Of a stretch of DNA of 64,000 bases, positions 33,595 to 42,799 are shown in pieces (position 1 is the first letter of the stretch; each line of letters begins with the position of its first letter). The notes below the pieces were generated by a model. That model was not told where the DNA came from. It was given only the letters and a program-made list of their open reading frames with translations, and made no database searches. The position numbers and the translations under genes were made by a program. Source of the stretch: Paraburkholderia dinghuensis (lineage in GTDB: Bacteria; Pseudomonadota; Gammaproteobacteria; Burkholderiales; Burkholderiaceae); NCBI RefSeq assembly GCF_003837865.1, contig NZ_RQIS01000009.1:119194-183193 (forward strand). The letters are read 5' to 3'.

Positions 33595-35205
33595 ATGCCA
33601 GCCCCTCTCGACAATCAACGCGACGCAGCGCACGCCGTCGCCGCGCAGGCCGGGCCGTGCGACGAACTGGTCGTTCGCGCGCAGCCCGCCGAGGCCGGCC
33701 GGCCGTGCCAACGCAAGCGTCTCGCATTGGCCGCTACGATCCTCGGCTCGAGCATGACTTTCATCGACGGCTCCGCCGTCAATGTCGCGCTGCCGTCTAT
33801 TCAGCGTGAGCTCGGCGCAAGCGTGGCGGCAATGCAATGGGTCGTCAACGCGTACCTGCTCTTTCTCGGGTCGCTGGTACTGGTGGGCGGGTCTATGGGC
33901 GACAAGCTAGGCCGCCGCACGGTGTTCGTCGCAGGCATCGGGCTCTTCGCGCTGGCGTCGGCCGCATGTGGACTCGCGCCGAATGTGAGTTCGCTCATCG
34001 CTGCACGTGCGGTTCAGGGCATTGGCGCGGCGCTGCTCGTCCCGAGCGGCCTCGCAATCATCGGCGCCGTGTTCGAAGGGGAGGCACGCGGACGGGCAAT
34101 CGGCACCTGGGCGGGAGTTGGCGCGATCACGTCGGCGGTGGGGCCGGTGGCAGGCGGCTGGCTCGCCGACTCGTTTTCCTGGCGCGCGATCTTCTTTCTC
34201 AATGGTCCGCTTGCGATCGTGACGATCGCCCTGGCGATGTCGTCGGTGCCCAACAGCCACAGGCCCGATGCGCCGCAACACCTGGACTGGTTCGGCGCGG
34301 CGGTCGCAGCGACCGGACTAGGCGCATTCACCTATGGGCTGACGGAGGCGTCGGCGCGCGGGTTCGACCATCCACTCGTACTTGGCGCGATCGGCGCCGG
34401 CGTGCTGGTGCTAGCCGTGTTCGTGATCGTCGAAGCGAAGAGCCACAATCCGATGATGCCGCTCGACGTGTTTGCTTCGCGCGATTTCACGGGGGCCAAT
34501 CTCGTTACGTTCCTGCTTTACTTCGGCTTGGGCGGCGCGTTGTTCTTCCTGCCGTTCACGCTGATCCGCGCGCATGGCTACACCGCGACCGAAGCGGGTG
34601 CGGCGCTGCTGCCGATGCCGGTCATGATCGGCTTGCTGTCGCGCTTCACCGGCGGTCTGACGAGCCGCTGTGGTTCGCGGACGCTGCTGATTGCAGGGCC
34701 CGCCGTCGCCGGAGTCGGGTTCGCGATGCTGGCGCTGCCGTTCGTTCGCGGCGGCTATTGGACAGGTTTCTTCCCTGCGCTCGCCGTGCTCGGGCTCGGC
34801 ATGACAATCACCGTCGCACCGCTCACCACAGCCGTGATGGGCTCGGTTCCGGGCGACCGCGCGGGCGTCGCTTCTGGCATCAACAATGCTGTTGCACGCG
34901 TGGCGAACCTGCTTGCGATTGCGGTGCTCGGCATCGTGTTCGTCTGGTCACACCACGCGGCGCTGGCGGCGCGGCTCGATAAATTGCACGTGCCGCAGGA
35001 AGTACGTCGAAGCGGACGGTTACTCGAACCGGTCGCGCAAACCGCGGCCGCATCGGGAGACGCGCATACGCTGCCTCAGACACCCGAGGCTCGCGCAGAA
35101 ACCGACGCCATCGTCGACGCGCTGCGCGCCGTTGCGCTGGTGTCCGCCGCGTGCGCGTTCGCCGGGGCGGGCCTTGCGGTGGCGATCATCCGTCCTGGCA
35201 AATGA
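33595..35205 (+). CDS. EmrB/QacA-family (DHA2) drug exporter
   Basis: A 536-residue 14-segment MFS transporter. The DHA2 motifs are ILGSSMTFIDGSAVNVALPSI (motif D1), GDKLGRRTVFVAG (motif A) and GIGAALLVPSGLAIIG with GPVAGGWLADSFSWRAIFFLN (motif C region). It exports drugs or metabolites by proton antiport. No EmrA-type adaptor is adjacent, so it probably acts alone. I start at ATG 33595; a GTG at 33541 would add 18 residues. The gene is 51 bases from the repeat protein downstream, possibly co-transcribed. Confidence 0.87.
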   Translation: MPAPLDNQRDAAHAVAAQAGPCDELVVRAQPAEAGRPCQRKRLALAATILGSSMTFIDGSAVNVALPSIQRELGASVAAMQWVVNAYLLFLGSLVLVGGSMGDKLGRRTVFVAGIGLFALASAACGLAPNVSSLIAARAVQGIGAALLVPSGLAIIGAVFEGEARGRAIGTWAGVGAITSAVGPVAGGWLADSFSWRAIFFLNGPLAIVTIALAMSSVPNSHRPDAPQHLDWFGAAVAATGLGAFTYGLTEASARGFDHPLVLGAIGAGVLVLAVFVIVEAKSHNPMMPLDVFASRDFTGANLVTFLLYFGLGGALFFLPFTLIRAHGYTATEAGAALLPMPVMIGLLSRFTGGLTSRCGSRTLLIAGPAVAGVGFAMLALPFVRGGYWTGFFPALAVLGLGMTITVAPLTTAVMGSVPGDRAGVASGINNAVARVANLLAIAVLGIVFVWSHHAALAARLDKLHVPQEVRRSGRLLEPVAQTAAASGDAHTLPQTPEARAETDAIVDALRAVALVSAACAFAGAGLAVAIIRPGK

Positions 35206-35256
35206 TGGGGTCTGGCGGCCTGGCGTTATTCGATCCCGACGTCCCGAGGAGGCAAC

Positions 35257-35691
35257 ATGAAACGCTTCATTGCGAGGCTCGGAATGAGCATTACCTCGAT
35301 GCTGACGCGGGGCACCGCGGCAAGCGCGGTTCTGCTGGCGTCCTCCGTCTTTTTCCCGTCGGCGTACGCCCAGCCCGTTACCACGGGTCCACTCAGCATC
35401 GACGGATCGGCCGTCGTCCGCGGGCCGTTGACCGTCGATGGCTCGCTGACAGTCGCCGGTGACATCTACGCCCGCGGGCCGATCACGGCGGACTGGATCG
35501 AACGGATCCCGCCCAACGATCCTGCCGTACGCCGGCGCAGGGGAGGAAACACGTTCGATGGCCCGCTTACTGTGCATGGCCCGCTGATCGTGCACGGCGA
35601 TCTGGAAGTGGATGGCCCGATCACCGTCGACGGTCCCGCCGGTGCCGTCGGGCGGGTGAATGCCGAGGGGCCGGTTACCGAGCGCCGTTGA
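35257..35691 (+). CDS. Exported protein with polymer-like GPLTVDG repeats
   Basis: A 144-residue secreted protein with a long signal peptide ending SAYAQ at about residue 39. The mature part is mostly a repeating hexad-like pattern: GPLSIDGSAVVRGPLTVDG, SLTVAGDIYARGPITAD, then GPLTVHGPLIVHGDLEVDG and PITVDGPAGAVG. This is the signature of a short right-handed beta-helix similar to bactofilins, split by a basic loop (PNDPAVRRRRGGN). AGGAGG precedes the ATG. It could be a periplasmic or surface filament component; no known family name is offered. A proline and glycine phase of about six to seven residues is clear. Confidence 0.7.
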   Translation: MKRFIARLGMSITSMLTRGTAASAVLLASSVFFPSAYAQPVTTGPLSIDGSAVVRGPLTVDGSLTVAGDIYARGPITADWIERIPPNDPAVRRRRGGNTFDGPLTVHGPLIVHGDLEVDGPITVDGPAGAVGRVNAEGPVTERR

Positions 35692-35818
35692 ATGTGCGTC
35701 GGGCGAGCTGTCTGGAGGTCTGTAGCGTTTGGCAGGTTGCCGCCGGTTGAATCCGCCGTCGCGAACGGTCGATCCCCGAAGCGCAGCCGCTGGCCGGCAC
35801 GCTCTTATCAATTCGCGG

Positions 35819-36028
35819 CTAGCGTCGTCCGCTGCGGCCCCATACGTAGCGCACCCACCGCTGCCACCGGTTTTGCGGCGGAGCGGGTGAGTTGTGCGCA
35901 GCCTGCGCTTCGCGGTCGCGCTGGACGGACTTCTGCACTTGTTCGTGAATCTGCCGCAGCGTCATTCCGCCGGGACCCTTCAGTTTGTCGGGATCCGAAG
36001 CGGGATCGAGATCAGGATCGTCTGTCAT
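35819..36028 (-). CDS. Small hypothetical protein
   Basis: A 69-residue protein, MTDDPDLDPASDPDKLKGPG, followed by MTLRQIHEQVQKSVQRDREAQ and a basic, Trp-rich end (WQRWVRYVWGRSGRR). The composition looks natural, with an acidic start, one amphipathic helix and a positively charged tail. No good ribosome site is seen ahead of the ATG at 36028, so the call is tentative. Similar short proteins are common in Burkholderiaceae but I cannot name a family. Confidence 0.45.
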   Translation of the reverse strand: MTDDPDLDPASDPDKLKGPGGMTLRQIHEQVQKSVQRDREAQAAHNSPAPPQNRWQRWVRYVWGRSGRR

Positions 36029-36429
36029 GGGAGTCGCTTGTCTCTGAGGCGGCGACTTGATCTTGATACAGATGCCCAGTTGCAGCAAGCATGTGGACGC
36101 GGCGTAGTCCAATTCGCGTGAAGACACGATCGATGTCGCCCGACCTCCGGATCCACCGTACATGTTGCGCGACCGACGAACCGAATCCGGTGCACCGGAC
36201 CGAGTGCGGTCATCACGCGTCATTCACCGCGAGCATCGACCGGACATTAAGGCGTCTGCGGCAGCCGGAATGCTGCTACGCAATCGAGTTGCATATGAAA
36301 ACCGTTTGCCACGTCGGTTAAGCACTCTCATTGGAGAGACGGCGGTCTCCTCGGCGCAGCGTGGCGGCAGCAGCCGCGGGCTACGCCCTTCAATGTGCTG
36401 CAGAAAATTGCTGCAGCCAATTTGCATGG
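36029..36429. other. Gene-free stretch, 400 bases
   Basis: No gene or structured element recognised. It separates the small minus-strand gene from the LysR gene, both transcribed leftwards, and contains only short shadow frames. Confidence 0.4.
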
Positions 36430-37353
36430 TCAGCGCATTTCCTGCGTGCGCACTGCCCCCGCAGGACGCAATTCGTGAACCAGTTCGATCAGTGCACGCA
36501 CACGCGCGGGTACGAAGCGATGTCCCGGATAGTAAAGCCGCAATCCGCCAAACGGCTGACACCACGGCGTCAGTACCGGCGTCAGCGCGCCTGAAGCCAG
36601 CTCCCGCCCGATAAACCATTCGGTGATAAAGCCGATCCCGAGCCCCTGCAGCACCGCCTCCTTGATGGCCGGCAGCTCATTGAACGCCATGCGCACCGGC
36701 AAATCCATCTGCAGCTTCTCGCCGTCGCGCTCCAGTTCCCAATGGTAGATGCCACCGTGCGACATGCGCATGCCGATGCTCTGATGCCCAAGCAGATCGC
36801 GCGGATGTTCGGGCGTGCCATGACGCTTCAGATATTCGGGCGTTGCCACCACCAGCATGCGGAAATCGCCGGTCAGCCGCACCGCAATCATGTCCTGCGG
36901 CACCGACTCGGCCAGGCGGATCCCCGCGTCGAAGCCCTCGGCGACAATATCAATCAGACGCGACTCACTCACGATATCGACTCGCACCTGCGGGTAACGC
37001 AGCGCGTACTGGCTGAGCACGGATTCCATCAGCAAAAGCGCAGTGCCTTGCGGTGCATTGATCCTTAGCGTGCCGCTCGGCGTATCAGGTCCGCTGCCCG
37101 CTTCTTCGCCGGCACTGCGGATTTCGTCCAGCGCAGGCGCGATTCGCTCCACATAGCGCTGCCCCGCATCGGTCAGCGCGACGCTGCGTGTCGAACGGTT
37201 GAACAGGCGCACCTTCAGGCGTGCCTCCAGCCCGGCCACGGCGCTGCTCACCGCCGTGGTGGACATGCCGAGCTCCTGCGCCGCGCCACGGAAACTGCTG
37301 CGACGCGCGACGGCCAGCACCACTTCAAGCTCCGTCATTCCTGTGCGATGCAT
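36430..37353 (-). CDS. LysR-family transcriptional regulator
   Basis: A 307-residue LysR regulator of the large CrgA/PA0477-type group. The DNA-binding domain is VVLAVARRSSFRGAAQELGMS with TAVSSAVAGLEARLKVRLFN, and the effector domain follows with GTLRINAPQGTALLLMESVL and FDAGIRLAESVPQDMI. The start at 37353 fits the family; an internal Met six residues on is possible. It diverges from the aldehyde dehydrogenase gene across a 147-base region with a LysR-box-like inverted repeat and probably regulates it. Confidence 0.92.
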   Translation of the reverse strand: MHRTGMTELEVVLAVARRSSFRGAAQELGMSTTAVSSAVAGLEARLKVRLFNRSTRSVALTDAGQRYVERIAPALDEIRSAGEEAGSGPDTPSGTLRINAPQGTALLLMESVLSQYALRYPQVRVDIVSESRLIDIVAEGFDAGIRLAESVPQDMIAVRLTGDFRMLVVATPEYLKRHGTPEHPRDLLGHQSIGMRMSHGGIYHWELERDGEKLQMDLPVRMAFNELPAIKEAVLQGLGIGFITEWFIGRELASGALTPVLTPWCQPFGGLRLYYPGHRFVPARVRALIELVHELRPAGAVRTQEMR

Positions 37354-37388
37354 TTGATTGTCCTGATTTTCGGTATATATCGTACGTC

Positions 37389-37402
37389 ATAAGGTGGCTT
37401 AT
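37389..37402. promoter_or_regulatory. LysR-box-like inverted repeat
   Basis: ATAAG-GTGG-CTTAT at 37389-37402 is a perfect 5-base inverted repeat with the T-N11-A geometry of LysR-family sites. It lies between the divergent lysR-like and aldehyde dehydrogenase genes in AT-rich DNA (GGTATATATCGTACG just to its left). Confidence 0.5.
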
Positions 37403-37500
37403 CAGAACAATAAACCCTCCGTAGACTACTTTCCATCACCACTCAAGGTCACGCACCGCCTGCTGACGGGCATACGCGGATCCCCCTCAAAGGAGTCGAC

Positions 37501-38919
37501 ATGCAGCGCATTGAACATATCTATATCGACGGCGAATTCGTGACGCCGCACGGCGAGGAGTGGTTCGATCTTTACAACCCGAGCACCGAGGAAGTCATTG
37601 GTCAGGTGCGGCTTGGCGATTCACACGACGCGCAGCGCGCCATCGCAGCCGCCAGGGCCGCCCTGCCGGCCTGGTCACGCACCACGCGCGAGGAACGTTT
37701 GGCGGCCTTGCGGCGTATGCATCAGGCCATCGCCGCGCGCGAGGATGATCTGATGGAAGCGATCGTGAAGGAGTACGGTGCGCCCGCGGTACGCGGACGC
37801 TGGATGGCGAGCTTCCCGGCTGAGGTGATTGCCCAGGCCATCGAGACGCTGGAATCCTTCGAATTCGAGGAGCAGGTCGGGATCGCGCGCGTGGTCCTGA
37901 CACCGGTGGGTGTGGCCGGCCTGATCACGCCGTGGAACAGCAATGCGGGCTTTATCTGCAACAAGCTTTCCGCCGCGCTGGCAGCCGGTTGCACTGCCGT
38001 CATCAAGCCCAGCGAGATGAGCGCCCTGCAGACGCAGATCGTGATCGAGGCGCTGCACAAGGCTGGCCTGCCCAAGGGGGTATTCAATATCGTCAATGGT
38101 CGCGGCGACGTGGTCGGCGAGGAGATCGCGCGCCATCCGGATGTCGCCAAGATCTCGTTCACGGGTTCGTCCGCGGTCGGCCAGCATCTGGTGACGACCG
38201 GTGCGGCGACCATGAAGCGCGTCACGCTGGAACTCGGTGGCAAGTCGCCGACCCTGGTGCTCGACGATGCCGATTTCGCCAGCATCATGCCGCTGGTGCT
38301 GAATGCCGGCTTCATGAACAGCGGTCAGGCCTGTATCGCCGGCACCCGCATTCTGGTGCCGCGCGGCCGCCTCGCCGAATTCGAGCAGGTCGCCAAAGAG
38401 GCGATCACGCAGTTCAAGTCCGGTGATCCGCGCGATCCGGAGACCGCTATCGGCCCGATGGTCAGTGCGAAGCAATGGGAACGCGTGCAGAACTATATTC
38501 GTATCGGCATTGACGAAGGCGCGACCGTGCTCGCAGGCGGCGAAGGCCGACCGGATGGATTGCAGGCTGGCTGGTTCGTCAAGCCGACGATCTTCACGAA
38601 CGCCACCAACCAGATGCGCATTGCGCGCGAGGAAATCTTCGGTCCGGTGCTCACCGTGATTGCCTACGAGGATGAGGCTGATGCGATCGCGATTGCCAAC
38701 GACACGCGCTACGGTCTGAACGCGATGGTGCTGGGTCAGGATGTCGAGCGTTGCGAGCGCGTGGCGCGTCAGATCGATTCAGGCCGGGTGCTGATCAATA
38801 CGCTCGCGCATGAGCCACGCGCGCCGTTCGGTGGTTTCAAGCATTCGGGGCTTGGCCGCGAAATGGGCAAATGGGGCATGAGCGCGTATCTGGAGCCCAA
38901 GACCTTGCTGAGGGCATAA
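37501..38919 (+). CDS. NAD(P)-dependent aldehyde dehydrogenase
   Basis: A 472-residue aldehyde dehydrogenase. Key residues: Asn in PWNSNAGFICNKL, the Glu in LELGGKSPTLVLDD and the catalytic Cys in NSGQACIAGTR; SFTGSSAVGQHL binds the cofactor. It oxidises an unknown aldehyde to the acid; the group includes broad-range bacterial enzymes. The start has AAAGGAG eight bases ahead. Its expression is probably set by the divergent LysR regulator. Confidence 0.93.
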   Translation: MQRIEHIYIDGEFVTPHGEEWFDLYNPSTEEVIGQVRLGDSHDAQRAIAAARAALPAWSRTTREERLAALRRMHQAIAAREDDLMEAIVKEYGAPAVRGRWMASFPAEVIAQAIETLESFEFEEQVGIARVVLTPVGVAGLITPWNSNAGFICNKLSAALAAGCTAVIKPSEMSALQTQIVIEALHKAGLPKGVFNIVNGRGDVVGEEIARHPDVAKISFTGSSAVGQHLVTTGAATMKRVTLELGGKSPTLVLDDADFASIMPLVLNAGFMNSGQACIAGTRILVPRGRLAEFEQVAKEAITQFKSGDPRDPETAIGPMVSAKQWERVQNYIRIGIDEGATVLAGGEGRPDGLQAGWFVKPTIFTNATNQMRIAREEIFGPVLTVIAYEDEADAIAIANDTRYGLNAMVLGQDVERCERVARQIDSGRVLINTLAHEPRAPFGGFKHSGLGREMGKWGMSAYLEPKTLLRA

Positions 38920-39398
38920 GCTGGAGGGCAGCCGAAAGCGCGCTGCGCGTGAATCACGAGCCCCATGGCCGCGCAGTCCAGCATCCGTACCCATAGTTGG
39001 TCCGAACGGACGTTGAAATCGCGCGTAGCGTCCGTTCGAGTTCGTCTCTGGCCAATGTGTCCGCTTCTCACACGAACGCCGTCATTTGATCGTTTCACCG
39101 TGGACTACTGCTTTGGGGCGGCTGCGGCCGACCACATCGGGCAGTGGTGGGCCAACTCCCGACGTTCGTCCGTGCGCTTGATGAGACATTCGAACGTCGG
39201 CTCTTCAGAGGACAACCGACGTTTGTCATTTTTCACGTACGGAGATGCAGTTGTCGTGTACCGCCGACCGGCGTTTGCGCGATCAGTGTGGTATGCCATC
39301 CGTACGGACCAGAAGCTGGCTCGCGCTGTTACGCCGAGTCATTTACGAAGAAAAGTGCCGTTGGTTGATTGAGCTTGAGCGCAAGCCGTGCTTGAGCT
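38920..39398. other. Gene-free region between convergent genes
   Basis: About 480 bases with no gene. From about 39030 to 39250 it consists of fragments such as CGTTCGAGTTCGTC and CATTCGAACGTCGGC, the GTTCG/ACGTCGG-rich sequence that often fills Burkholderiaceae spacers. Short frames have no ribosome sites. No clear terminator was found although two genes converge here. Confidence 0.4.
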
Positions 39399-41303
39399 TC
39401 ATACATCAGCCGCGGCAGTTACAGCGGCATGGCGGTCCTCGCCGCCGTCCTGTGGGCCCCCGGTCCCGTCGTCATGCACGTCCATCTCGATTCGGTTGCG
39501 CCCCGACTGTTTGGCCCGGTACAACGCGGCATCGGCTCGCTTCAGGGTTTCCTGCAGGTCAGCTTCCCCTGGACGGTACATGGCTGCACCGATGCTCACG
39601 GTGATATGCACGACCTGTCCGTCTTCGAGCACAACCGGCGTACCCTGGACCGCCACACGAATGCGCTCCGCCACGGTATGCGCCTGTTCCGCGTTAGCGC
39701 CAGGAAGGATCGCCGCGAACTCCTCGCCACCCATGCGCGCGGGCAAGTCATGATCGCGCAACGACGCCTTGAACAGCCGCGCGACTAGCTCAAGCACCCG
39801 GTCGCCTGCGTCATGCCCCCACGTGTCGTTCACCCGCTTGAAGTGGTCGAGGTCCAGACCGAGCACTGCGACCTGAGTATCATGCAGCTGCGCCAGCGCC
39901 ACGGCCTGCGCGGCCACGTGCTCGAAGTGTCGGCGGTTGGCAAGCCCGGTCAATGGATCGAAATCAGCCTCCGAGCGCAGCTGGCTCATTTTCCGGTACT
40001 GCTCGTCGACATCGACCAGTAAGACCAGTAAGGGGTCGTCGGTGTCGCCTGCCGATTCACCGAGGCGGGTGCACCGTACGAGCATGTGCACCGGACCGCT
40101 TCGTGCGAGCATCGCGCACGGTTCGGTACGTTTCCCGTCCCGCACAGCCGCCCAGTCGGCTGGACTGGCAAAGAGTTGCTCAATCGATTCCCCGGCACTG
40201 GCCATTGCGCTAAACACTGCGTTCAGTCTCGCGTTGCCTTGCTTGATCTTCCCTGTGTGTTGATCGACCAGTGCCACGGCATTCGGCGTGTGCTCAACAA
40301 CGGCGGATACCACGCGGGCGGACTCCGCAACCTGCCGGTTCAGGCGGCTTTCGCGGCGCAGCAGCACCAGGCCCGCCACGAGCAGCGCACTTTCGATCAG
40401 CGCGCCCGCCACATCGAAATACACATTGGACCACCACGACGCACGGTAGACGCTGGTTGCGACACTCAGTTTGAGTGTCCAGTGCTCTCCGGCGCGAGTC
40501 AGGTTGATCGTGCGGGACGTTCCCAGGCGGTCAATCCCGTCCACGGGCGAGTGTAGATAGTAGGAACCCGGCGTCGGTCCTGCACGCTCGAAGCGCTTCC
40601 ATGTGTATGTCTGACCGAACGACAGCGTCGACAGGGACGGATAACGAGCGATGACCTGATTGTCAGCGTTACGCAGCAGGGCGACTGTGCCGATTGGCAG
40701 CGTCGCCCCCTGCAGGATGTTCTGGCGCTGCGGGATTGCGATCACGATGCAGGCGTCCACTCGCCCGGCCCTGTCGAAGTGAGGCTGTGCCAGCATGATG
40801 CCGTAGTCCTGGCCGAAGGGGGCCAGCCAGGTTTTCCCCGTGGACAAACTCGCGCACCCTTGCTGCTGGATCCCGGCCAGCCAGGGGACGTAGATGCCGT
40901 TGAGCGGCTGTGAAGCCGCACGCAGGTGCCCTGCCGGATCGAGCACCGCGATGGCCACACTGCCCAGCAGGGGCTGATGACGCACAGTGATGCTTTCGAG
41001 TGTTTCGTCATTGGCGCGGCCGCCGTCCAGAGCATCGCTGACCGCAAGGCTGATCACGTCCATTGTCTTGACGCGATCCTCGATGCGTCCCGCCAGGACT
41101 GAAACGCGGCTGTCAAGCGTCTGCGCGGTGTCTTGATTCAGCTTGTTGAACCCCCACCAGTCCTGTGCGACGTTGGTCAGTATGTTGAGGATGACCAGCA
41201 GCACCAGGACGGGTTGTGCAAAGCCAAGCCAGGAGCGGGAAAACTTTGACTGGTGCGGTCCAACCTTCGGGGGGCTGCGACGGAAGAACGTTCTCATGGT
41301 CAT
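39399..41303 (-). CDS. Membrane-bound diguanylate cyclase
   Basis: A 634-residue sensor diguanylate cyclase. After a membrane segment (PVLVLLVILNILTNV) comes a periplasmic sensor of about 260 residues, a second membrane segment near 310-330 (AGALIESALLVAGLVLL) and a PAS-like region. The GGDEF domain follows with LTGLANRRHFEHV and the active-site GGEEF. An RxxD inhibition site (RDHD) lies five residues before it, so product feedback is expected. It makes cyclic di-GMP. The C-terminal 25 residues are Gly/Asp/Ala-rich. I start at 41303 (MTMRTFF); the next gene-free region separates it from the glycan cluster. Confidence 0.92.
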   Translation of the reverse strand: MTMRTFFRRSPPKVGPHQSKFSRSWLGFAQPVLVLLVILNILTNVAQDWWGFNKLNQDTAQTLDSRVSVLAGRIEDRVKTMDVISLAVSDALDGGRANDETLESITVRHQPLLGSVAIAVLDPAGHLRAASQPLNGIYVPWLAGIQQQGCASLSTGKTWLAPFGQDYGIMLAQPHFDRAGRVDACIVIAIPQRQNILQGATLPIGTVALLRNADNQVIARYPSLSTLSFGQTYTWKRFERAGPTPGSYYLHSPVDGIDRLGTSRTINLTRAGEHWTLKLSVATSVYRASWWSNVYFDVAGALIESALLVAGLVLLRRESRLNRQVAESARVVSAVVEHTPNAVALVDQHTGKIKQGNARLNAVFSAMASAGESIEQLFASPADWAAVRDGKRTEPCAMLARSGPVHMLVRCTRLGESAGDTDDPLLVLLVDVDEQYRKMSQLRSEADFDPLTGLANRRHFEHVAAQAVALAQLHDTQVAVLGLDLDHFKRVNDTWGHDAGDRVLELVARLFKASLRDHDLPARMGGEEFAAILPGANAEQAHTVAERIRVAVQGTPVVLEDGQVVHITVSIGAAMYRPGEADLQETLKRADAALYRAKQSGRNRIEMDVHDDGTGGPQDGGEDRHAAVTAAADV

Positions 41304-41824
41304 TTGACCTGTTGCTGCGTGCCCCGAAAGCGGATGCAATACGGATTCGCTCTGAAAATTTGACGACGATGCGAAGGGATTTGCGTGTTAGTGCGACTTC
41401 CGCCGGCAATTCCTGTTTCCCGGTACGGCAGCTTGTATCGACACGGCGGTTGGCGCTGATAGCGGGATTCGCAGGCGCTGCAAACGTCCAACCCGAACAT
41501 TAAGATGACAAGTCAACTATATGCCATGTTGTAAGTATTTTGTATGCGTCGGTGTGTCGCCAACACCTGTTTAAATCACGTCGAGAAAACGGGGAGATAC
41601 CATGCCGGGTAGATCGCGAAGTTCCCGACCAGGCTGATCGTGCGCCCCAAAATCCGGGAAGATGCAGTGGGCAGTTGTACCCGCAGAAGCTGCCCTTCAT
41701 GTTGCCCCGGTCTGAAAGACGGTTCAGGGTCGATTTCGGAAGTTCGGGGCTGAGTCGGGGGGATCAGCCACTGGCCGCCGCCCGCTGTCGCCGTCACGTG
41801 GGCGTTCAAGTATCAAACGCCCGC
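41304..41824. other. Gene-free region to the left of the third integrase scar
   Basis: No gene is seen. The sequence contains short shadow frames and the promoter side of the diguanylate cyclase gene. From about 41540 on it looks like degraded mobile-element DNA that continues into the integrase relic. Confidence 0.4.
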
Positions 41825-41971
41825 CTAACCAATTTTCAGTTCCCCAACCACTTCGATGCGAAGTTTCTGGCCAGTCTTCCCGTGGCCGATTGCAGGGAAG
41901 CCGTCGCGAACGTCTCCTTCGTCACAATTGAGCGTGTCGTGTCGGCGTCCCGTCACGCCTGGCTGGTACGC
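41825..41971 (-). pseudogene. Phage-type integrase fragment
   Basis: Read on the minus strand, about 48 codons give TLNCDEGDVRDGFPAIGHGK and TGQKLRIEVVGELKIG before a TAG at 41825-41827. This is the same block as TLNYDERDLRDGFLFIGQGK and TGRKLRMEVVGELK in the integrase at 1432-1947. Upstream, a small insertion shifts the frame within the AYLAGQRP region. It is a decayed copy of a related integrase and marks the left border of the glycan cluster. Confidence 0.75.
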
Positions 41972-42075
41972 ACCCTGGCATTGAGGCTATAGTCTGACTT
42001 CGTTTGCGCATGCAGGTCGACGCGGTTCGAGGACAACTGGACCCGGCGATACCGTTATTCGAAGGGGACTGAGAT

Positions 42076-42741
42076 ATGGGTACGAAGCTGGTATTGATTG
42101 GCGCAGGTGAAATGGCAGAAATTGCCTATGAATATTTCACGCATGACTCGGATTACGATGTGGTGGCTTTCTGCGTCGAGCGCAGCTATATCCAGCAACC
42201 GGAGCTAAACGGCAAGCCGGTCGTGGCTTATGAGGATCTGCCGGAACTCTATCCTTCCTCGGACTACATGTTGTACGTTGCCATTCCGTCTTCGCAGCTG
42301 AATGCCCTGCGTACCCGTTTTTATCTGGATGCGAAGAGCAAGGGGTACCGTTTTGCCACTTACGTCAGTTCGCGGGCATTCGTGTGGCGTAATGCTGTCA
42401 TCGGGGAAAACACCTTCATCTTCGAAAACAATGTCATCCAGCCGTTCGTGACGGTTGGCAACAACTGTATTCTCTGGAGCGGGAATCACGTAGGCCACAG
42501 AACGACTATTAAAGATCATGTTTTCATTTCGTCGCACGTGGTGATTTCCGGTTACTGTGAGATTGGCGAATCTTGCTTCCTGGGTGTGAATAGCACGTTC
42601 AACGATCACGTCAAGGTTGCCGATCATTGTGTTATCGGGTCGGGGGCGTTGATTACAAAAGACACCGAGGCGAATCGGATCTACGTGGCTTCAGCGTCCA
42701 AACCCGTTCCTGGAAAGCTTGCAACGGAAGTCGAGCTATAG
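42076..42741 (+). CDS. NeuD/PglD-type sugar acetyltransferase
   Basis: A 221-residue protein with an N-terminal Rossmann-like PglD domain (LVLIGAGEMAEIAYEYF) and a C-terminal left-handed beta-helix of hexapeptide repeats (VIGENTFIFENNVIQPFV, ILWSGNHVGHRTTIKDHVFISSHV and CEIGESCFLGVNSTFND). Such enzymes transfer acetyl from acetyl-CoA to amino or hydroxyl groups of nucleotide sugars. The conserved catalytic His is in SGNHVGHRT. With FdtA and FdtB farther on it may form a 3-acetamido-3,6-dideoxyhexose. AAGGGG precedes the start. First gene of the glycan cluster. Confidence 0.88.
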   Translation: MGTKLVLIGAGEMAEIAYEYFTHDSDYDVVAFCVERSYIQQPELNGKPVVAYEDLPELYPSSDYMLYVAIPSSQLNALRTRFYLDAKSKGYRFATYVSSRAFVWRNAVIGENTFIFENNVIQPFVTVGNNCILWSGNHVGHRTTIKDHVFISSHVVISGYCEIGESCFLGVNSTFNDHVKVADHCVIGSGALITKDTEANRIYVASASKPVPGKLATEVEL

Positions 42742-42799
42742 ACAGACGTGATGCCCCGTCAAGCGGGCAAATTTGTGCAAACACCACAATAGCGACACG

